Positions 1-8,474 of a stretch of DNA of 40,847 bases are shown here, piece by piece. The first letter of the stretch is position 1. Every line of letters begins with the position of its first letter. A program made the translations under genes and the position numbers. The notes below the pieces were generated by a model. It saw nothing but the letters and a program-made list of their open reading frames with translations. It was not told the DNA's origin and made no database searches. Source of the stretch: Fuerstiella sp. (GTDB lineage Bacteria; Planctomycetota; Planctomycetia; Planctomycetales; Planctomycetaceae); assembly GCA_022447185.1 (NCBI GenBank), contig JAKVAY010000070.1, forward strand, positions 1 through 40,847, written 5' to 3'.

Positions 1-625
1 GGTGGCCACGGCCGAAATTACACTGGGTGGGGCACTGGCCGGTCAGATTCTGGATGTCGCGGATCTCCCTGTTCGGTGTGGGGGACTCTCTCACTGCTTC
101 CGTACCGAAGCAGGAGCGCATGGTCGAGCGACGAGAGGAATCTATCGCGTTCATCAATTCACCAAGGTCGAGATGTTTGTGTTCACGGCGCCGGATCTGG
201 ACATCTCAAATGCCGTTCATGAAGACATTGTCCGTATTGAAGAGGAAATATTTCAGGCGTTGGAGGTTCCGTACAGACTGATCGACACAGCAACCGGTGA
301 CCTGGGAGCACCTGCGTACCGCAAGTTTGATCTTGAAGCCTGGATGCCCGGTCGTGCTGACGATGGAACATGGGGGGAAGTCACATCGGCTTCCAATTGT
401 ACGGACTACCAGGCACGTCGGCTCAATATTCGCTGCCGATCCACGGAACGAAAAGGGACACAGTTCGTCCACACACTCAATGGAACGGCCATCTCCTGTG
501 CCAGAGCCATCATTGCGATCCTCGAAAACCATCAGCAGGCGGACGGCACAGTCATAATCCCCAGGGCTCTGCGTCCATGGATTGGCAAAGATGAGATTCT
601 GCCGGCGGCCAAAGCCGGATCATGA
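1..625 (+). CDS. serS: Serine--tRNA ligase, C-terminal part (5' truncated by window)
   Basis: This is the catalytic C-terminal half of a class II seryl-tRNA synthetase, which charges tRNA-Ser with serine in the cytoplasm. The reading frame is open at the window's left edge, so the N-terminal tRNA-binding coiled coil and the true start lie outside. Visible landmarks are the ATAEITL segment that matches the usual PTAEV stretch, class II motif 2 (CFRTEAGAHGRATRG, then RVHQFTKVEMF), the EVTSASNCTDYQARR segment leading into motif 3, and motif 3 itself (HTLNGTAISCARAIIAILE). The stop is TGA at 623-625. The next gene is 307 bp downstream on the same strand, so a shared transcript is not obvious. Identification is secure; only the N-terminus is missing. 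Confidence 0.96.
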   Translation, partial: VATAEITLGGALAGQILDVADLPVRCGGLSHCFRTEAGAHGRATRGIYRVHQFTKVEMFVFTAPDLDISNAVHEDIVRIEEEIFQALEVPYRLIDTATGDLGAPAYRKFDLEAWMPGRADDGTWGEVTSASNCTDYQARRLNIRCRSTERKGTQFVHTLNGTAISCARAIIAILENHQQADGTVIIPRALRPWIGKDEILPAAKAGS

Positions 626-932
626 ACCGTTTCGATGAGATTCCTGTTTTGACGTCAGGTCTTCGCTGATGGGTGCTTCGTAAGCAGTTTTGGAGGTGTA
701 TCGACGGCCATCACATCACTCTTATGCAGCGATGAATTCTGCGGTGCCTGACCGTCGAGATTTAACTGGAATTCGCCGGTCTGAATTCGTTTTACAAATG
801 ATCGTTCGCGAGCGGACCGTGTACTCACTAAACTGGCCACACACGCCACAGTTGCGGCAGCATGTACAGAATGCCTGAGTTGTAATCAACTGCGCTTTCA
901 CGCGGTTCCTTCTACTCCTCGACAACGGATTT
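626..932. other. Intergenic region serS to YkgJ-like gene
   Basis: This 307-bp gap has no convincing long gene. It carries three GAATTC sites within 734-788. On the minus strand an open frame from a GTG at 901 to a stop at 722 encodes 59 residues with a Cys-rich patch (CTCCRNCGVC), and an AGAAGGA Shine-Dalgarno-like run sits 5 nt before that GTG. I treat it as a possibility only, and it is discussed in the findings. No hairpin followed by a T-tract was recognised after serS. Confidence 0.5.
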
Positions 933-1370
933 ATGAAACAACAATTCAATCGATCAGATCTTAAACCTGGCGAAGTGCTGTGCGACCACTGTACTGCAAA
1001 GTGCTGTCGGTATTTTGCTCTGCCTATGGAAACACCTGCGGATTGGGAAGATTTTGACCATATTCGCTGGTACATGATGCATGGAAACGTGTCGGTTTTT
1101 GTTGACGATGGCAGTTGGTATCTTATGGTACATGCGGACTGCAAACACCTGCTTCCGAATAACATGTGCGGCGCATATGAGACGCGGCCGCGTATCTGTC
1201 GCGAGTATACAACCGACGAGTGCGAATTCGATAACGACGTAACTCATGAGCAGCTGTTTGAGACACCCGAACAAATGTGGGAATACGCTCACGCTGTCCT
1301 GCCTGTTCGCCCTCGTCGAACGGAATCCGACCCGGTGAACCTGCCGGTGCTCAACGTCGTTGAGGTGTAG
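933..1370 (+). CDS. YkgJ-family cysteine-cluster (putative zinc/iron-chelating) protein
   Basis: A 145-residue protein with the cysteine pattern of the YkgJ/UPF0153 (CxxCxxxCC) family. CDHCTAKCC lies at residues 22-30, and a second cluster follows with CKHLLPNNMCGAYETRPRIC and a further Cys in TTDEC. Members are thought to bind a metal, zinc or an iron-sulfur cluster, but their reaction is unknown. The ATG start at 933 follows directly after a TTT codon and has no strong Shine-Dalgarno. No signal peptide or membrane segment is seen, so it is probably cytoplasmic. It stands alone between serS and a convergent release-factor-like gene, so the neighbourhood says little about its role. The family call is confident; the function is not known. 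Confidence 0.85.
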   Translation: MKQQFNRSDLKPGEVLCDHCTAKCCRYFALPMETPADWEDFDHIRWYMMHGNVSVFVDDGSWYLMVHADCKHLLPNNMCGAYETRPRICREYTTDECEFDNDVTHEQLFETPEQMWEYAHAVLPVRPRRTESDPVNLPVLNVVEV

Positions 1371-1449
1371 TTGTCGGAGATCTTCAATCGGCTGAGAGGT
1401 CCGCCTGGCTTAGTGAAACTCGCGGAAACTGATGACGGGCCGGATCGAT

Positions 1450-1983
1450 TCAGTTTTTGAGAGTGCGCAATCCTCTTGCTCCACGCTCAGAATTGACTCG
1501 TATCAGTGCATCAGGAACCCGAGCGATGAATCGCACGAGTTGCGATGTTGTGCATCCGAGTGCATCAGCGGCAGATTTGACGTCATAATCTTTTGCATGG
1601 ATGGCATTCAGACCTTCGGTGAGCAACACAGGAAAATCAGTGTGTTGTTCGCTGCACTGAATTCTCCGGTTGTGGCACCGCGATTTCCACAAATTCGACG
1701 GATAAACTTCAGCCGATGTGACGAAGCGTACTTCGATCGCAAGTCGTAGGCGCAGTCGCCGCAGTGCCACATGCTGGTTTTCCATCTGACTTCGCCGCTC
1801 CGTAGCCGCAGCAGAAACGCCCGTCGATTTATGAAGCAGCTCGACAGCAGTTTCAATTTTGTTCCGGTGCTGTCCTCCTGGTCCGCTGGCCCGAAATCGT
1901 CGTGCCACACATTCCCGTAACAGTGCATCATTTGACAGTGTTACCGGGTGGTTCGGGGGCCTGATGTCTTCTCCGTGCTCCAA
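1450..1983 (-). CDS. Peptide chain release factor-like protein (RF-1 domain, GGQ)
   Basis: A 177-residue protein with the peptidyl-tRNA hydrolysis domain of class I release factors. The GGQ motif sits in SGPGGQHRNK near residues 33-42, followed by the basic helix ERRSQMENQHVALRRLRLRL. The codon-recognition domain of RF1/RF2 is absent, so it resembles ArfB/YaeJ or PrfH-type rescue factors rather than a termination factor. The C-terminal 60 or so residues differ from ArfB's basic tail: they form a helical, HTH-like segment (SAADALGCTTSQLVRFIARV) ending in RGLRTLK. The start is a TTG at 1983 preceded by AGGAG with a 9-nt spacer. A ribosome-rescue or related hydrolase role is inferred from the GGQ alone; the substrate is unknown. 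Confidence 0.85.
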   Translation of the reverse strand: MEHGEDIRPPNHPVTLSNDALLRECVARRFRASGPGGQHRNKIETAVELLHKSTGVSAAATERRSQMENQHVALRRLRLRLAIEVRFVTSAEVYPSNLWKSRCHNRRIQCSEQHTDFPVLLTEGLNAIHAKDYDVKSAADALGCTTSQLVRFIARVPDALIRVNSERGARGLRTLKN

Positions 1984-2209
1984 TGGTCAATTCTCCTGGC
2001 CAAAAAATGAAAGCAGCCATGAAGCATTGTTTGACCTGGTCCTGATGACCAGGTGATTGATGTCTTCTTCTGACGTTCCGCTGGAAATACCCGGTACAGA
2101 TGGATGTCACTATCCATCTGAAACAAATTGATGTCAGCGACCTGATTGCGAGTGACTGAAACCCGGTGTAGAAAATGATGGATTGTTGGTGCCCAGAGAA
2201 TAGACCGGT

Positions 2210-4642
2210 TTATTTTGTTCGGCGAGGTGCTGCTGTTGATATTGCCGACGTCAGCTGCGTGACATCGTGGCCAAGTTGCTCAGTTTTTTCGGGGGTGAGC
2301 AACTGATTACCGTAGCGTACCGCATTGAATGCTTCGGCAATTCGAGACGGAATATTTTGAATATCCGGCGTGAGTTCATCTCGGAAATAATGTTCAGCAG
2401 ATTTTGCGTTTTCACGGGCAGTGTTGCTGGCAGGCAGCTCGAGACCCGATCGAGCGCACGCTTTGCGAAAAGCGTCGTACAATCGAACGATGTACGTGGC
2501 CGTACACCGTCTGCTGTTTACAAGGTTGCGGAACCAGCGGACTGTGGGCCAGAGCCAGGACCAGGGCCGGAGTTTTAGTACCATCACCAGCGGCAGCAGT
2601 AAGGCAAATGACCCAACAAATCCTTTCAGACTGATCCACTGAGATGGGTTGGCCAGCACGTTGCCGAGGACTGTACGAATGGCTCCACCCAGTCCCTGCT
2701 GTCGTACGGACGCAACTGTGCTCTTCCAGACTGCGACGATCGGTTGAATCGCCGCACGCTGCTGTTCCGGAGTCACATTGTTGATTCCGGTTTTCCAGAT
2801 GTTGTTGACCGTCTTCTGAACATTACTCAGCATTCCCTGGTCTTCGGAATTCGAAAGCAGGGTCTCTCGAGCCGAAGGAGTCGGATCCATCGTGTTCCAG
2901 CGATTGAGGTGGCGATATTCCACCCAGACATGTGCATGTTTCTGAAGGACTTCAGCAAGTTCGGTATCCGGGTTGTATTGTGTTCCTTTGAATCCATTGA
3001 CGATTCGTGCGGGGATTCCAACACACTGCAGCATGAGGGCTGCTGCAGAAGCAAAATACTGGCAGTGACCACTCTTATGATTGATCAGGAAATCATCGAC
3101 TGGATCAAGATCGGTATTGGTGGGTACCATGTTTAGTACGTATTGGTATTCACCGGAATCTCTGAGCTTTTGCTCGATGCGGTGAACACATTCTTTCACC
3201 GTTGCCCGTTGCCCGTTGTCGCGACAAAGTTCCGTTGCCAGTTTCATGGTTTCCGGAACAATCTTTTCCAGGCCCTGGGTGAGCGCAAGACTCCGGGCAT
3301 ATCGGTTGCTGTACCGATTCCACCAGGGGGGGCGGGCATTCGGGAAAAGCCATTTCCGCAGTGATCCAGCTATTTCGTCAGGAGGTGCGGGTTCAAAATA
3401 GGTCGATGGTGGTTGGCAGTAGACCTGAAACGAAACAGCATTCGAGTTGAGGCCTGGTGAGGCTTCGCTGTTCGGAGCTGTAGTGTGGCTGTGCAAATCA
3501 AAGACCAGAGACTCGCTCAGACTTCGCTGCATCAGTCTCCCGTTGTGACTGAGAAGCCGGGTGCAAACGACTGGGGTGGGCACAAAGGCAAATGTTCCGA
3601 TCGGGGCTTCCTGAGTAATCTCGACGCGAATACAGTCAATCGGCGAACTGTTATCGTTGAGATGCCGCTGAGTGAACTCAGAAAAATATCTGTTTGTCGT
3701 AAGACCGCGATCCCACGTTCCTGCGGCATACCATCCCATTGAGTTTCCTCGAAACTGCAGTTCATCCATCTCGAGATAATCTGCTAATTCCTGCATGGTC
3801 AATTGATCGCCGTTTGTCGGATCAACTGCCCTGACCTGGAGTACGCGTTCCTGACTTTGCAGCAGCGATCCGAATTCACCAAGTTTGACCTGCTCGCGAA
3901 AACCAGTTCGCTGGACGACACCTTCTTTGACCATTGACAAGTTCTGCAGGAACGCCGGGGAACCCACGAAAACACGAGGAAATGCAGCAAACACAACGCC
4001 CGACATCAGCAGCGATGCCAGACACATTCCCAGAATCATTAGGCGAAAACGCGTTCCAATCCAGCGGACGCCGGAATCTGTGTGAATCCCATGTCGTACC
4101 ACAAGAAGAGAGCCGGAGGCGGGCTGAGTTTGGGCATCGGATGGATTCTTGTTCGATTCCATGCGGGTCTTGAGACGCAGGAGAGTAAACACGGCGAGCG
4201 TCCACACCATCACCAACTTCATTCCAACGAGTGATACGCCCAGATACGGAGCGTTGGTGAACACACCGGACATAGCCAGTTGCAGGACACTGAGGGCCAT
4301 CAGCCACCAGTATTGCCGATCCTGCTTGCGCATGAACAGAATGATCCATGTGAGATATACACTCAAGTGTGCACCGGAAAGGAGACGGGTGTCCTGAGTG
4401 TCCATCATCAGTTCAACACCCGCAGCACAGACCGCCGCCACGCCACAGAAATTCGCAGCGATTGTGGGCAGGACGAGCCATTGTTTCCATTCATTCAGCC
4501 ATAGTGCGCCCAGAGCAACGACGGGTGTCAGACCGACAGGAAACAAAGCGCCTTCTGCAAGTGACAGGACAACTGAAGTACCACATACGGTCAGTGTCAT
4601 TCCCGCCAGGAAGGCAGATCTGAGTTCTCTGTGAGAATTCAT
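2210..4642 (-). CDS. TgpA-like transglutaminase-domain membrane protein
   Basis: An 810-residue polytopic protein. The N-terminal 220 or so residues contain several hydrophobic membrane segments (for example residues 12-45, 56-76, 90-104, 112-155 and 200-220), as in the DUF3488/TgpA family. A long soluble region then carries a transglutaminase-like core with an apparent triad of Cys527 (KSGHCQYFASAAALML), His571 (HAHVWVEY) and Asp586 (NTMDPTPSAR). A further membrane segment lies near residue 700 (FALLLPLVMVLKL), with a cytoplasmic-looking tail after it. The core probably lies on the outer face of the membrane, and such proteins may process peptide or amide bonds, but the substrate is unknown. 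Its ATG at 4642 overlaps the stop of the DUF58 gene by 4 nt (ATGA), indicating translational coupling. Confidence 0.92.
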   Translation of the reverse strand: MNSHRELRSAFLAGMTLTVCGTSVVLSLAEGALFPVGLTPVVALGALWLNEWKQWLVLPTIAANFCGVAAVCAAGVELMMDTQDTRLLSGAHLSVYLTWIILFMRKQDRQYWWLMALSVLQLAMSGVFTNAPYLGVSLVGMKLVMVWTLAVFTLLRLKTRMESNKNPSDAQTQPASGSLLVVRHGIHTDSGVRWIGTRFRLMILGMCLASLLMSGVVFAAFPRVFVGSPAFLQNLSMVKEGVVQRTGFREQVKLGEFGSLLQSQERVLQVRAVDPTNGDQLTMQELADYLEMDELQFRGNSMGWYAAGTWDRGLTTNRYFSEFTQRHLNDNSSPIDCIRVEITQEAPIGTFAFVPTPVVCTRLLSHNGRLMQRSLSESLVFDLHSHTTAPNSEASPGLNSNAVSFQVYCQPPSTYFEPAPPDEIAGSLRKWLFPNARPPWWNRYSNRYARSLALTQGLEKIVPETMKLATELCRDNGQRATVKECVHRIEQKLRDSGEYQYVLNMVPTNTDLDPVDDFLINHKSGHCQYFASAAALMLQCVGIPARIVNGFKGTQYNPDTELAEVLQKHAHVWVEYRHLNRWNTMDPTPSARETLLSNSEDQGMLSNVQKTVNNIWKTGINNVTPEQQRAAIQPIVAVWKSTVASVRQQGLGGAIRTVLGNVLANPSQWISLKGFVGSFALLLPLVMVLKLRPWSWLWPTVRWFRNLVNSRRCTATYIVRLYDAFRKACARSGLELPASNTARENAKSAEHYFRDELTPDIQNIPSRIAEAFNAVRYGNQLLTPEKTEQLGHDVTQLTSAISTAAPRRTK

Positions 4643-6132
4643 CGTCCGGCTCCACTTGTATCGAGGGCGACGCTCTCGTGTCCAGTGTCGTCTGTTTCAC
4701 CGGCGATATCGAGAGTGATCACGGCGCGAAGTGAAAGCGTTGTTGCCGGAACGATGACCATGCGCTTCATCAGATCCGGATTGTCGGGTACCAGATCGGC
4801 GCAGATTTGCGATATCGCAAGTCGACAGTATTCCGGTCGTGACGTAATGGTAACGCCGCGACATCGCTGGAGAATTCCTGCGTCCGTAAGGTCGTGTATC
4901 GCCGTTTCCAGGGACGGAGACTCTGCGGGCTGACATCCGGCCAGGACATCCAGGGCTTCGTTTGCGAAACGAGTGCCCTTTGAATCACATACAAATGCCG
5001 GTGTTTGTCCGGTGATCGCCAAAGTCGATCGACCATCGGATCCGCTGTGAGCTCGCGCGACACACAGAGTTGCTGCGACGGATACTGCCAGCTCGACTTC
5101 AGCGTCAGAAAAATCATCATGGGCACAAAGATCCAGCAGAACGAACATGTCAGATTCACGATTCTGATGAAATTCCTGCATCATCAGTCGATCACGCCGG
5201 GCAGTTGAACGCCAGTGAATGGATCGTGGGTTGTCCCCGGAACGAAATTCACGAATTCGGTGGAATTCGTCGTCAAAGGCGCCGCCTCGCAAGGGCTGGG
5301 TTTGGCTTGCTTCGTCCTGATCATTCTGACGCGTTGCCCATCCCGCCCGCAGTCGTCCGGTTCGAGGGCGAATGAGAATGGATTCATTTTCGGGAATGAA
5401 CTGAGCGCGTTCCCCGATACCGAGGGGAAAACGCGAGCTGATTCGAATGGGCCCGAGTCGATAACGACCGCGTTTCTGAAATGTCACATGATACTGTCCG
5501 GTTCTCTCTTCCCCTGCCGGTAATCGCACGATTGTCACGAGTCCTGCGCCCAGCGACTCAGTGCCGGTCGAAAGAGGAGAAGAAATTTCGTCACGTACAT
5601 CAATGAAGCGTGACGTCATCCATGATTTTGTGTTGGAGACAGAGATATCAACCGTCATCGGTGTTCCTGCCATGACTCGATCGTGAAAACGACGTTCGAC
5701 GTGAACTCGTCGCAGGGCCATATAGACAAACCAGCCGTTGAGAACCCATGGGCCGGCCATGAGCCCGAATATAAGCAGCAATATATTGGAATGGCCGACC
5801 AGGCCGCCCAGTGCCAGAAAAAACATCATACCCAGATGGACGAGCCCCTCTCGGGGAATCACGACTCGTGAACGCAGTCCCATACGCGTCATCATTCGTG
5901 AGATGGTACTACTGAAGACGGCATTGGTGAGGGCTGTGACGGCGGAAATTGTTCCGCAGACAAAGAGCATTATCTGCGTTGCACCCCGATATTCCGGCTG
6001 AAAGCGAGGGAGGACATATGCACCCAGCAGACACCCAACTGCGACCAGTGACTGGGAAATAAGACTGGCACTCAGCGGAGTGCGTTGATTTGGATCCTGA
6101 GACGCCAAAGATTGATCCGCAAAAATATGCAC
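4639..6132 (-). CDS. DUF58 domain-containing protein
   Basis: A 497-residue protein with two groups of membrane segments near residues 25-75 and 98-140, a beta-rich middle region, and a DUF58 domain. The DUF58 hallmark REFRSGDNPRSIHW is at about 294-307, and a von Willebrand-A-like strand (MFVLLDLCAHDD) follows at about 329-340. DUF58 proteins are commonly encoded with MoxR AAA+ ATPases and TgpA-type transglutaminases, and are thought to act in MoxR-linked assembly at the membrane. Here the TgpA partner follows immediately through a 4-nt overlap, but no MoxR gene lies upstream within the window. The start is GTG at 6132 with a weak ribosome site, and no in-frame ATG is nearby. The family call is confident; the cellular task is not established. 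Confidence 0.92.
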   Translation of the reverse strand: MHIFADQSLASQDPNQRTPLSASLISQSLVAVGCLLGAYVLPRFQPEYRGATQIMLFVCGTISAVTALTNAVFSSTISRMMTRMGLRSRVVIPREGLVHLGMMFFLALGGLVGHSNILLLIFGLMAGPWVLNGWFVYMALRRVHVERRFHDRVMAGTPMTVDISVSNTKSWMTSRFIDVRDEISSPLSTGTESLGAGLVTIVRLPAGEERTGQYHVTFQKRGRYRLGPIRISSRFPLGIGERAQFIPENESILIRPRTGRLRAGWATRQNDQDEASQTQPLRGGAFDDEFHRIREFRSGDNPRSIHWRSTARRDRLMMQEFHQNRESDMFVLLDLCAHDDFSDAEVELAVSVAATLCVARAHSGSDGRSTLAITGQTPAFVCDSKGTRFANEALDVLAGCQPAESPSLETAIHDLTDAGILQRCRGVTITSRPEYCRLAISQICADLVPDNPDLMKRMVIVPATTLSLRAVITLDIAGETDDTGHESVALDTSGAGR

Positions 6133-6599
6133 GAGGTGCTGACTTAACTGATTCTGGCAGAATTATTCGCCTGATTCCACACAGTTGATTGCTCCGACCA
6201 CAGTTGCAGTCGGTGTGTTACCTGGCGAGATGGTGACGATCCAACAGGGGGAACATCAACTCTATCTGCATTATGTCTGTTCAGACTGGCCCAACCGAAA
6301 AAACGCTCATTTCCGGGGTCCTGCTGCGTCTGATGGTCCATGATAGACGTCGGACCGAGCGTGTGATCAAAAACCGAAATCACAACAGGGTTGGGTTACC
6401 GACATTTCTGTTCCTTAAAACATAAAAAGCAACTGAACAAAAAATGATTGCCGCTAAGATCTCACATGGGATCCTCCAATGGTGGCGCGGTTATCATTTC
6501 AATTGCTTCCGGCATCATGAATCCGGTAGTCGGAGCTGCATAGGGAACCCGAAGCAAGGTCAACGTCATTCGTGATTAACCGGATTGGTTCCGACCTAG
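6133..6599. other. Intergenic region upstream of the DUF58/TgpA pair
   Basis: This 467-bp stretch has no convincing gene. A 79-codon minus-strand frame (6144-6383) has random-looking composition and no ribosome site. The part around 6410-6460 is AT-rich (runs such as TTAAAACATAAAAAG) and may hold the promoter for the DUF58/TgpA pair on the minus strand. The 3' end of the upstream minus-strand operon also falls here. Short complementary words (AACC and GGTT) occur near 6577-6590, but no T-tract terminator was recognised. Confidence 0.45.
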
Positions 6600-7517
6600 T
6601 CACGTTGCTATGGCATTAGCAAGTGTCTTCAAATGCCTGGGAACAGCGTCAAATGGATTCTCGTTCTCTTCGTATTCGAGTGCGACATAGCCACGATAAT
6701 TCGCCTTTCGAAGAATCCCAACCACCCTCTCAATGTCTGCTGGCACCTTCCGGCCATTCGATGAAATCATGACCTTGATCTGTGCATTGACTGCATACGG
6801 CGCAATCGCCTCAAGATCGACCCAGGGATCTTCCGTGTGAAAATTGCCACTGTCAAGATTCACTCCAAACCATGCAGAGTCTTCAACACGCTCGATGATC
6901 CTCAGCATCTGCTGAGACGTTGCAGTAATCCCTCCGTGATTCTCCAGAGCCAGGAAAACACCGCGACTTGAAGCGTAACGGAGCGACTCGTTGATCCCCA
7001 CGGCACAGCGGTCAATGGCTGCTTCTTCCGAGTCACCCACAGGTACTTTGCCGGCGAAAATACGAATCATTGGCGCACCCATAATCGCAGCATAGTCAAT
7101 CCATTCACGGCACGCGCTCAGTTGGGCCTCGCGCGCAGCACCGTCTGGTAAACAAAAATCATTGCCGATTGCCGTGCCTGAGATCGACAGTCCGAGTCGA
7201 TGCGTTCGTTCTTTGAGACTGATCAGATATGCCTCGGTCACGTTTTGTGGGAAGTAGTAACCCGTGAGTTCCACTGCTCCCAGACCCTGGGAGGCGGAGA
7301 AATCAATGAATGATTCCAGAGTCATCCTTGCCACTTCCAGCTGTTCAGGCGTTCCTCGTCGAATCATCAGGCGATTAAAACTGTATGCCGAGAGGCTCAG
7401 TTTGATTTGTGATCCCGGTATCCGCTGTGGCGGATTTGCCCCGAAATTTGCGTGCGTTGCCAAAACCGCGGCGCCGCCGGTGCACGTGGTCAGGAATTGT
7501 CGTCGTGGGTAGTTCAA
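6600..7517 (-). CDS. Tat-exported sugar phosphate isomerase/epimerase-like TIM barrel
   Basis: A protein of about 305 residues resembling the xylose-isomerase-like/AP-endonuclease-2 TIM-barrel superfamily. Barrel strands can be followed: LSLSAYSFNR, GAVELTGYYF, SISGTAIGND, MIRIFAG, FLALENHGG (a likely metal-binding Glu), FGVNLDSGNFH (Asp and His) and YVALEYEEN (Glu). The N-terminus, NYPRRQFLTTCTGGAAVL, is a twin-arginine signal, suggesting export to the periplasm. I chose TTG at 7517 because it places the RR motif at residues 4-5, has a GAGGA upstream, and overlaps the nadC stop as TTGA, a classic coupling arrangement. A longer reading from 7592 would bury the Tat signal. Substrate unknown; many planctomycete paralogues exist, and sugar isomerisation or epimerisation is a guess. 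Confidence 0.85.
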   Translation of the reverse strand: MNYPRRQFLTTCTGGAAVLATHANFGANPPQRIPGSQIKLSLSAYSFNRLMIRRGTPEQLEVARMTLESFIDFSASQGLGAVELTGYYFPQNVTEAYLISLKERTHRLGLSISGTAIGNDFCLPDGAAREAQLSACREWIDYAAIMGAPMIRIFAGKVPVGDSEEAAIDRCAVGINESLRYASSRGVFLALENHGGITATSQQMLRIIERVEDSAWFGVNLDSGNFHTEDPWVDLEAIAPYAVNAQIKVMISSNGRKVPADIERVVGILRKANYRGYVALEYEENENPFDAVPRHLKTLANAIAT

Positions 7518-8431
7518 TGGACAATGTTCCTCGAATCGGCATTCGGCCAGTCGTAGCCTATATCGAGCGCCGGTGCGGAATGTGTAAGACATCCAATGCT
7601 GATTCGATCAACACCGGTCCTGGCGATACAGCCAATGCTCTCAAGAGTAACCCGACCGGATGCCTCCAGCAGAGTGTCCGGTGACATGGCATCACGAATT
7701 GCGACAGCCTGCTGTAATTCGGATGTTCTCATATTGTCCAGCAAAACGATGTCCGGATTCTCCGTCAGCACATCGCGCAACTGATCGAGGGAATCGACTT
7801 CGACTTCAACCAGGAGATGCAAATGTCTGGTGGACAGGAATTTACGAACGGACGAGATACATTTGGCGGCGCGATCGTCATTCCTTGCGGCCAGATGGTT
7901 ATCTTTGATCAGTATACCGTCGTAGAGCCCCATGCGATGATTTAACCCACCACCGCAGCGCACGGCGTATTTTTGCAGTGTTCTATACCCAGGAAGTGTC
8001 TTTCGAGTGTCCAGAACATCAGCGGGACTGTCATGGATCTGTGAGACGAATTTTGCCGTTAAACTCGCGATACCACTCAAATGAGTCAGAAAATTCAATG
8101 TGGTTCTCTCACCAGCAAGCAACGCGCGGACTGGTCCAGTCACACTTCCAATGACTGACCCTGGTTCCAGTTGATCTCCGTCTTCTCTGAATACCTGAAT
8201 TTTGCAGGGTGTTGGTACCGTCATTCGAGTGGCCAGTGCCGTATAGACGGGTTGAATCAGGACTGCCCCGCTGAGTGTGCCGTATTCGCGAGACACAACG
8301 TTAACAGTCGCCATTGAGGACGCAGGAATGACAGCCTCACTGGTGAGGTCCCCACGTTCCTGCAGGTCCTCTGTCAGTGCCTGAGCGATTAACGCTTCCG
8401 CAGTTTCGATTGCGTCGATATCAACAGCCAT
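7514..8431 (-). CDS. nadC: Nicotinate-nucleotide pyrophosphorylase (quinolinate phosphoribosyltransferase)
   Basis: A 305-residue cytoplasmic enzyme of de novo NAD synthesis that converts quinolinate and PRPP to nicotinate mononucleotide, CO2 and pyrophosphate. Family landmarks are present: ERTTLNFLTHLSGIA (residues 108-122), DTRKTLPGYR (141-150), the RCGGGLNHRMGLYDG loop (158-172), KDNH (176-179), EVEVDS (209-214), DIVLLDN (227-233) and the C-terminal EASGRVTLESI with ISIGCLTHSAPALDI. The length matches the family norm. ATG at 8431 is preceded by GGGGA. The gene lies 44 bp after the membrane GT-C-like gene and overlaps the following isomerase-like gene by 4 nt, so it is probably mid-operon. 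No nadA or nadB is in view. Identification is very firm. Confidence 0.97.
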   Translation of the reverse strand: MAVDIDAIETAEALIAQALTEDLQERGDLTSEAVIPASSMATVNVVSREYGTLSGAVLIQPVYTALATRMTVPTPCKIQVFREDGDQLEPGSVIGSVTGPVRALLAGERTTLNFLTHLSGIASLTAKFVSQIHDSPADVLDTRKTLPGYRTLQKYAVRCGGGLNHRMGLYDGILIKDNHLAARNDDRAAKCISSVRKFLSTRHLHLLVEVEVDSLDQLRDVLTENPDIVLLDNMRTSELQQAVAIRDAMSPDTLLEASGRVTLESIGCIARTGVDRISIGCLTHSAPALDIGYDWPNADSRNIVH

Positions 8432-8474
8432 TTCATCCCCAGGTTATCGGTACGCAGTTGACTTGAACAGTACC

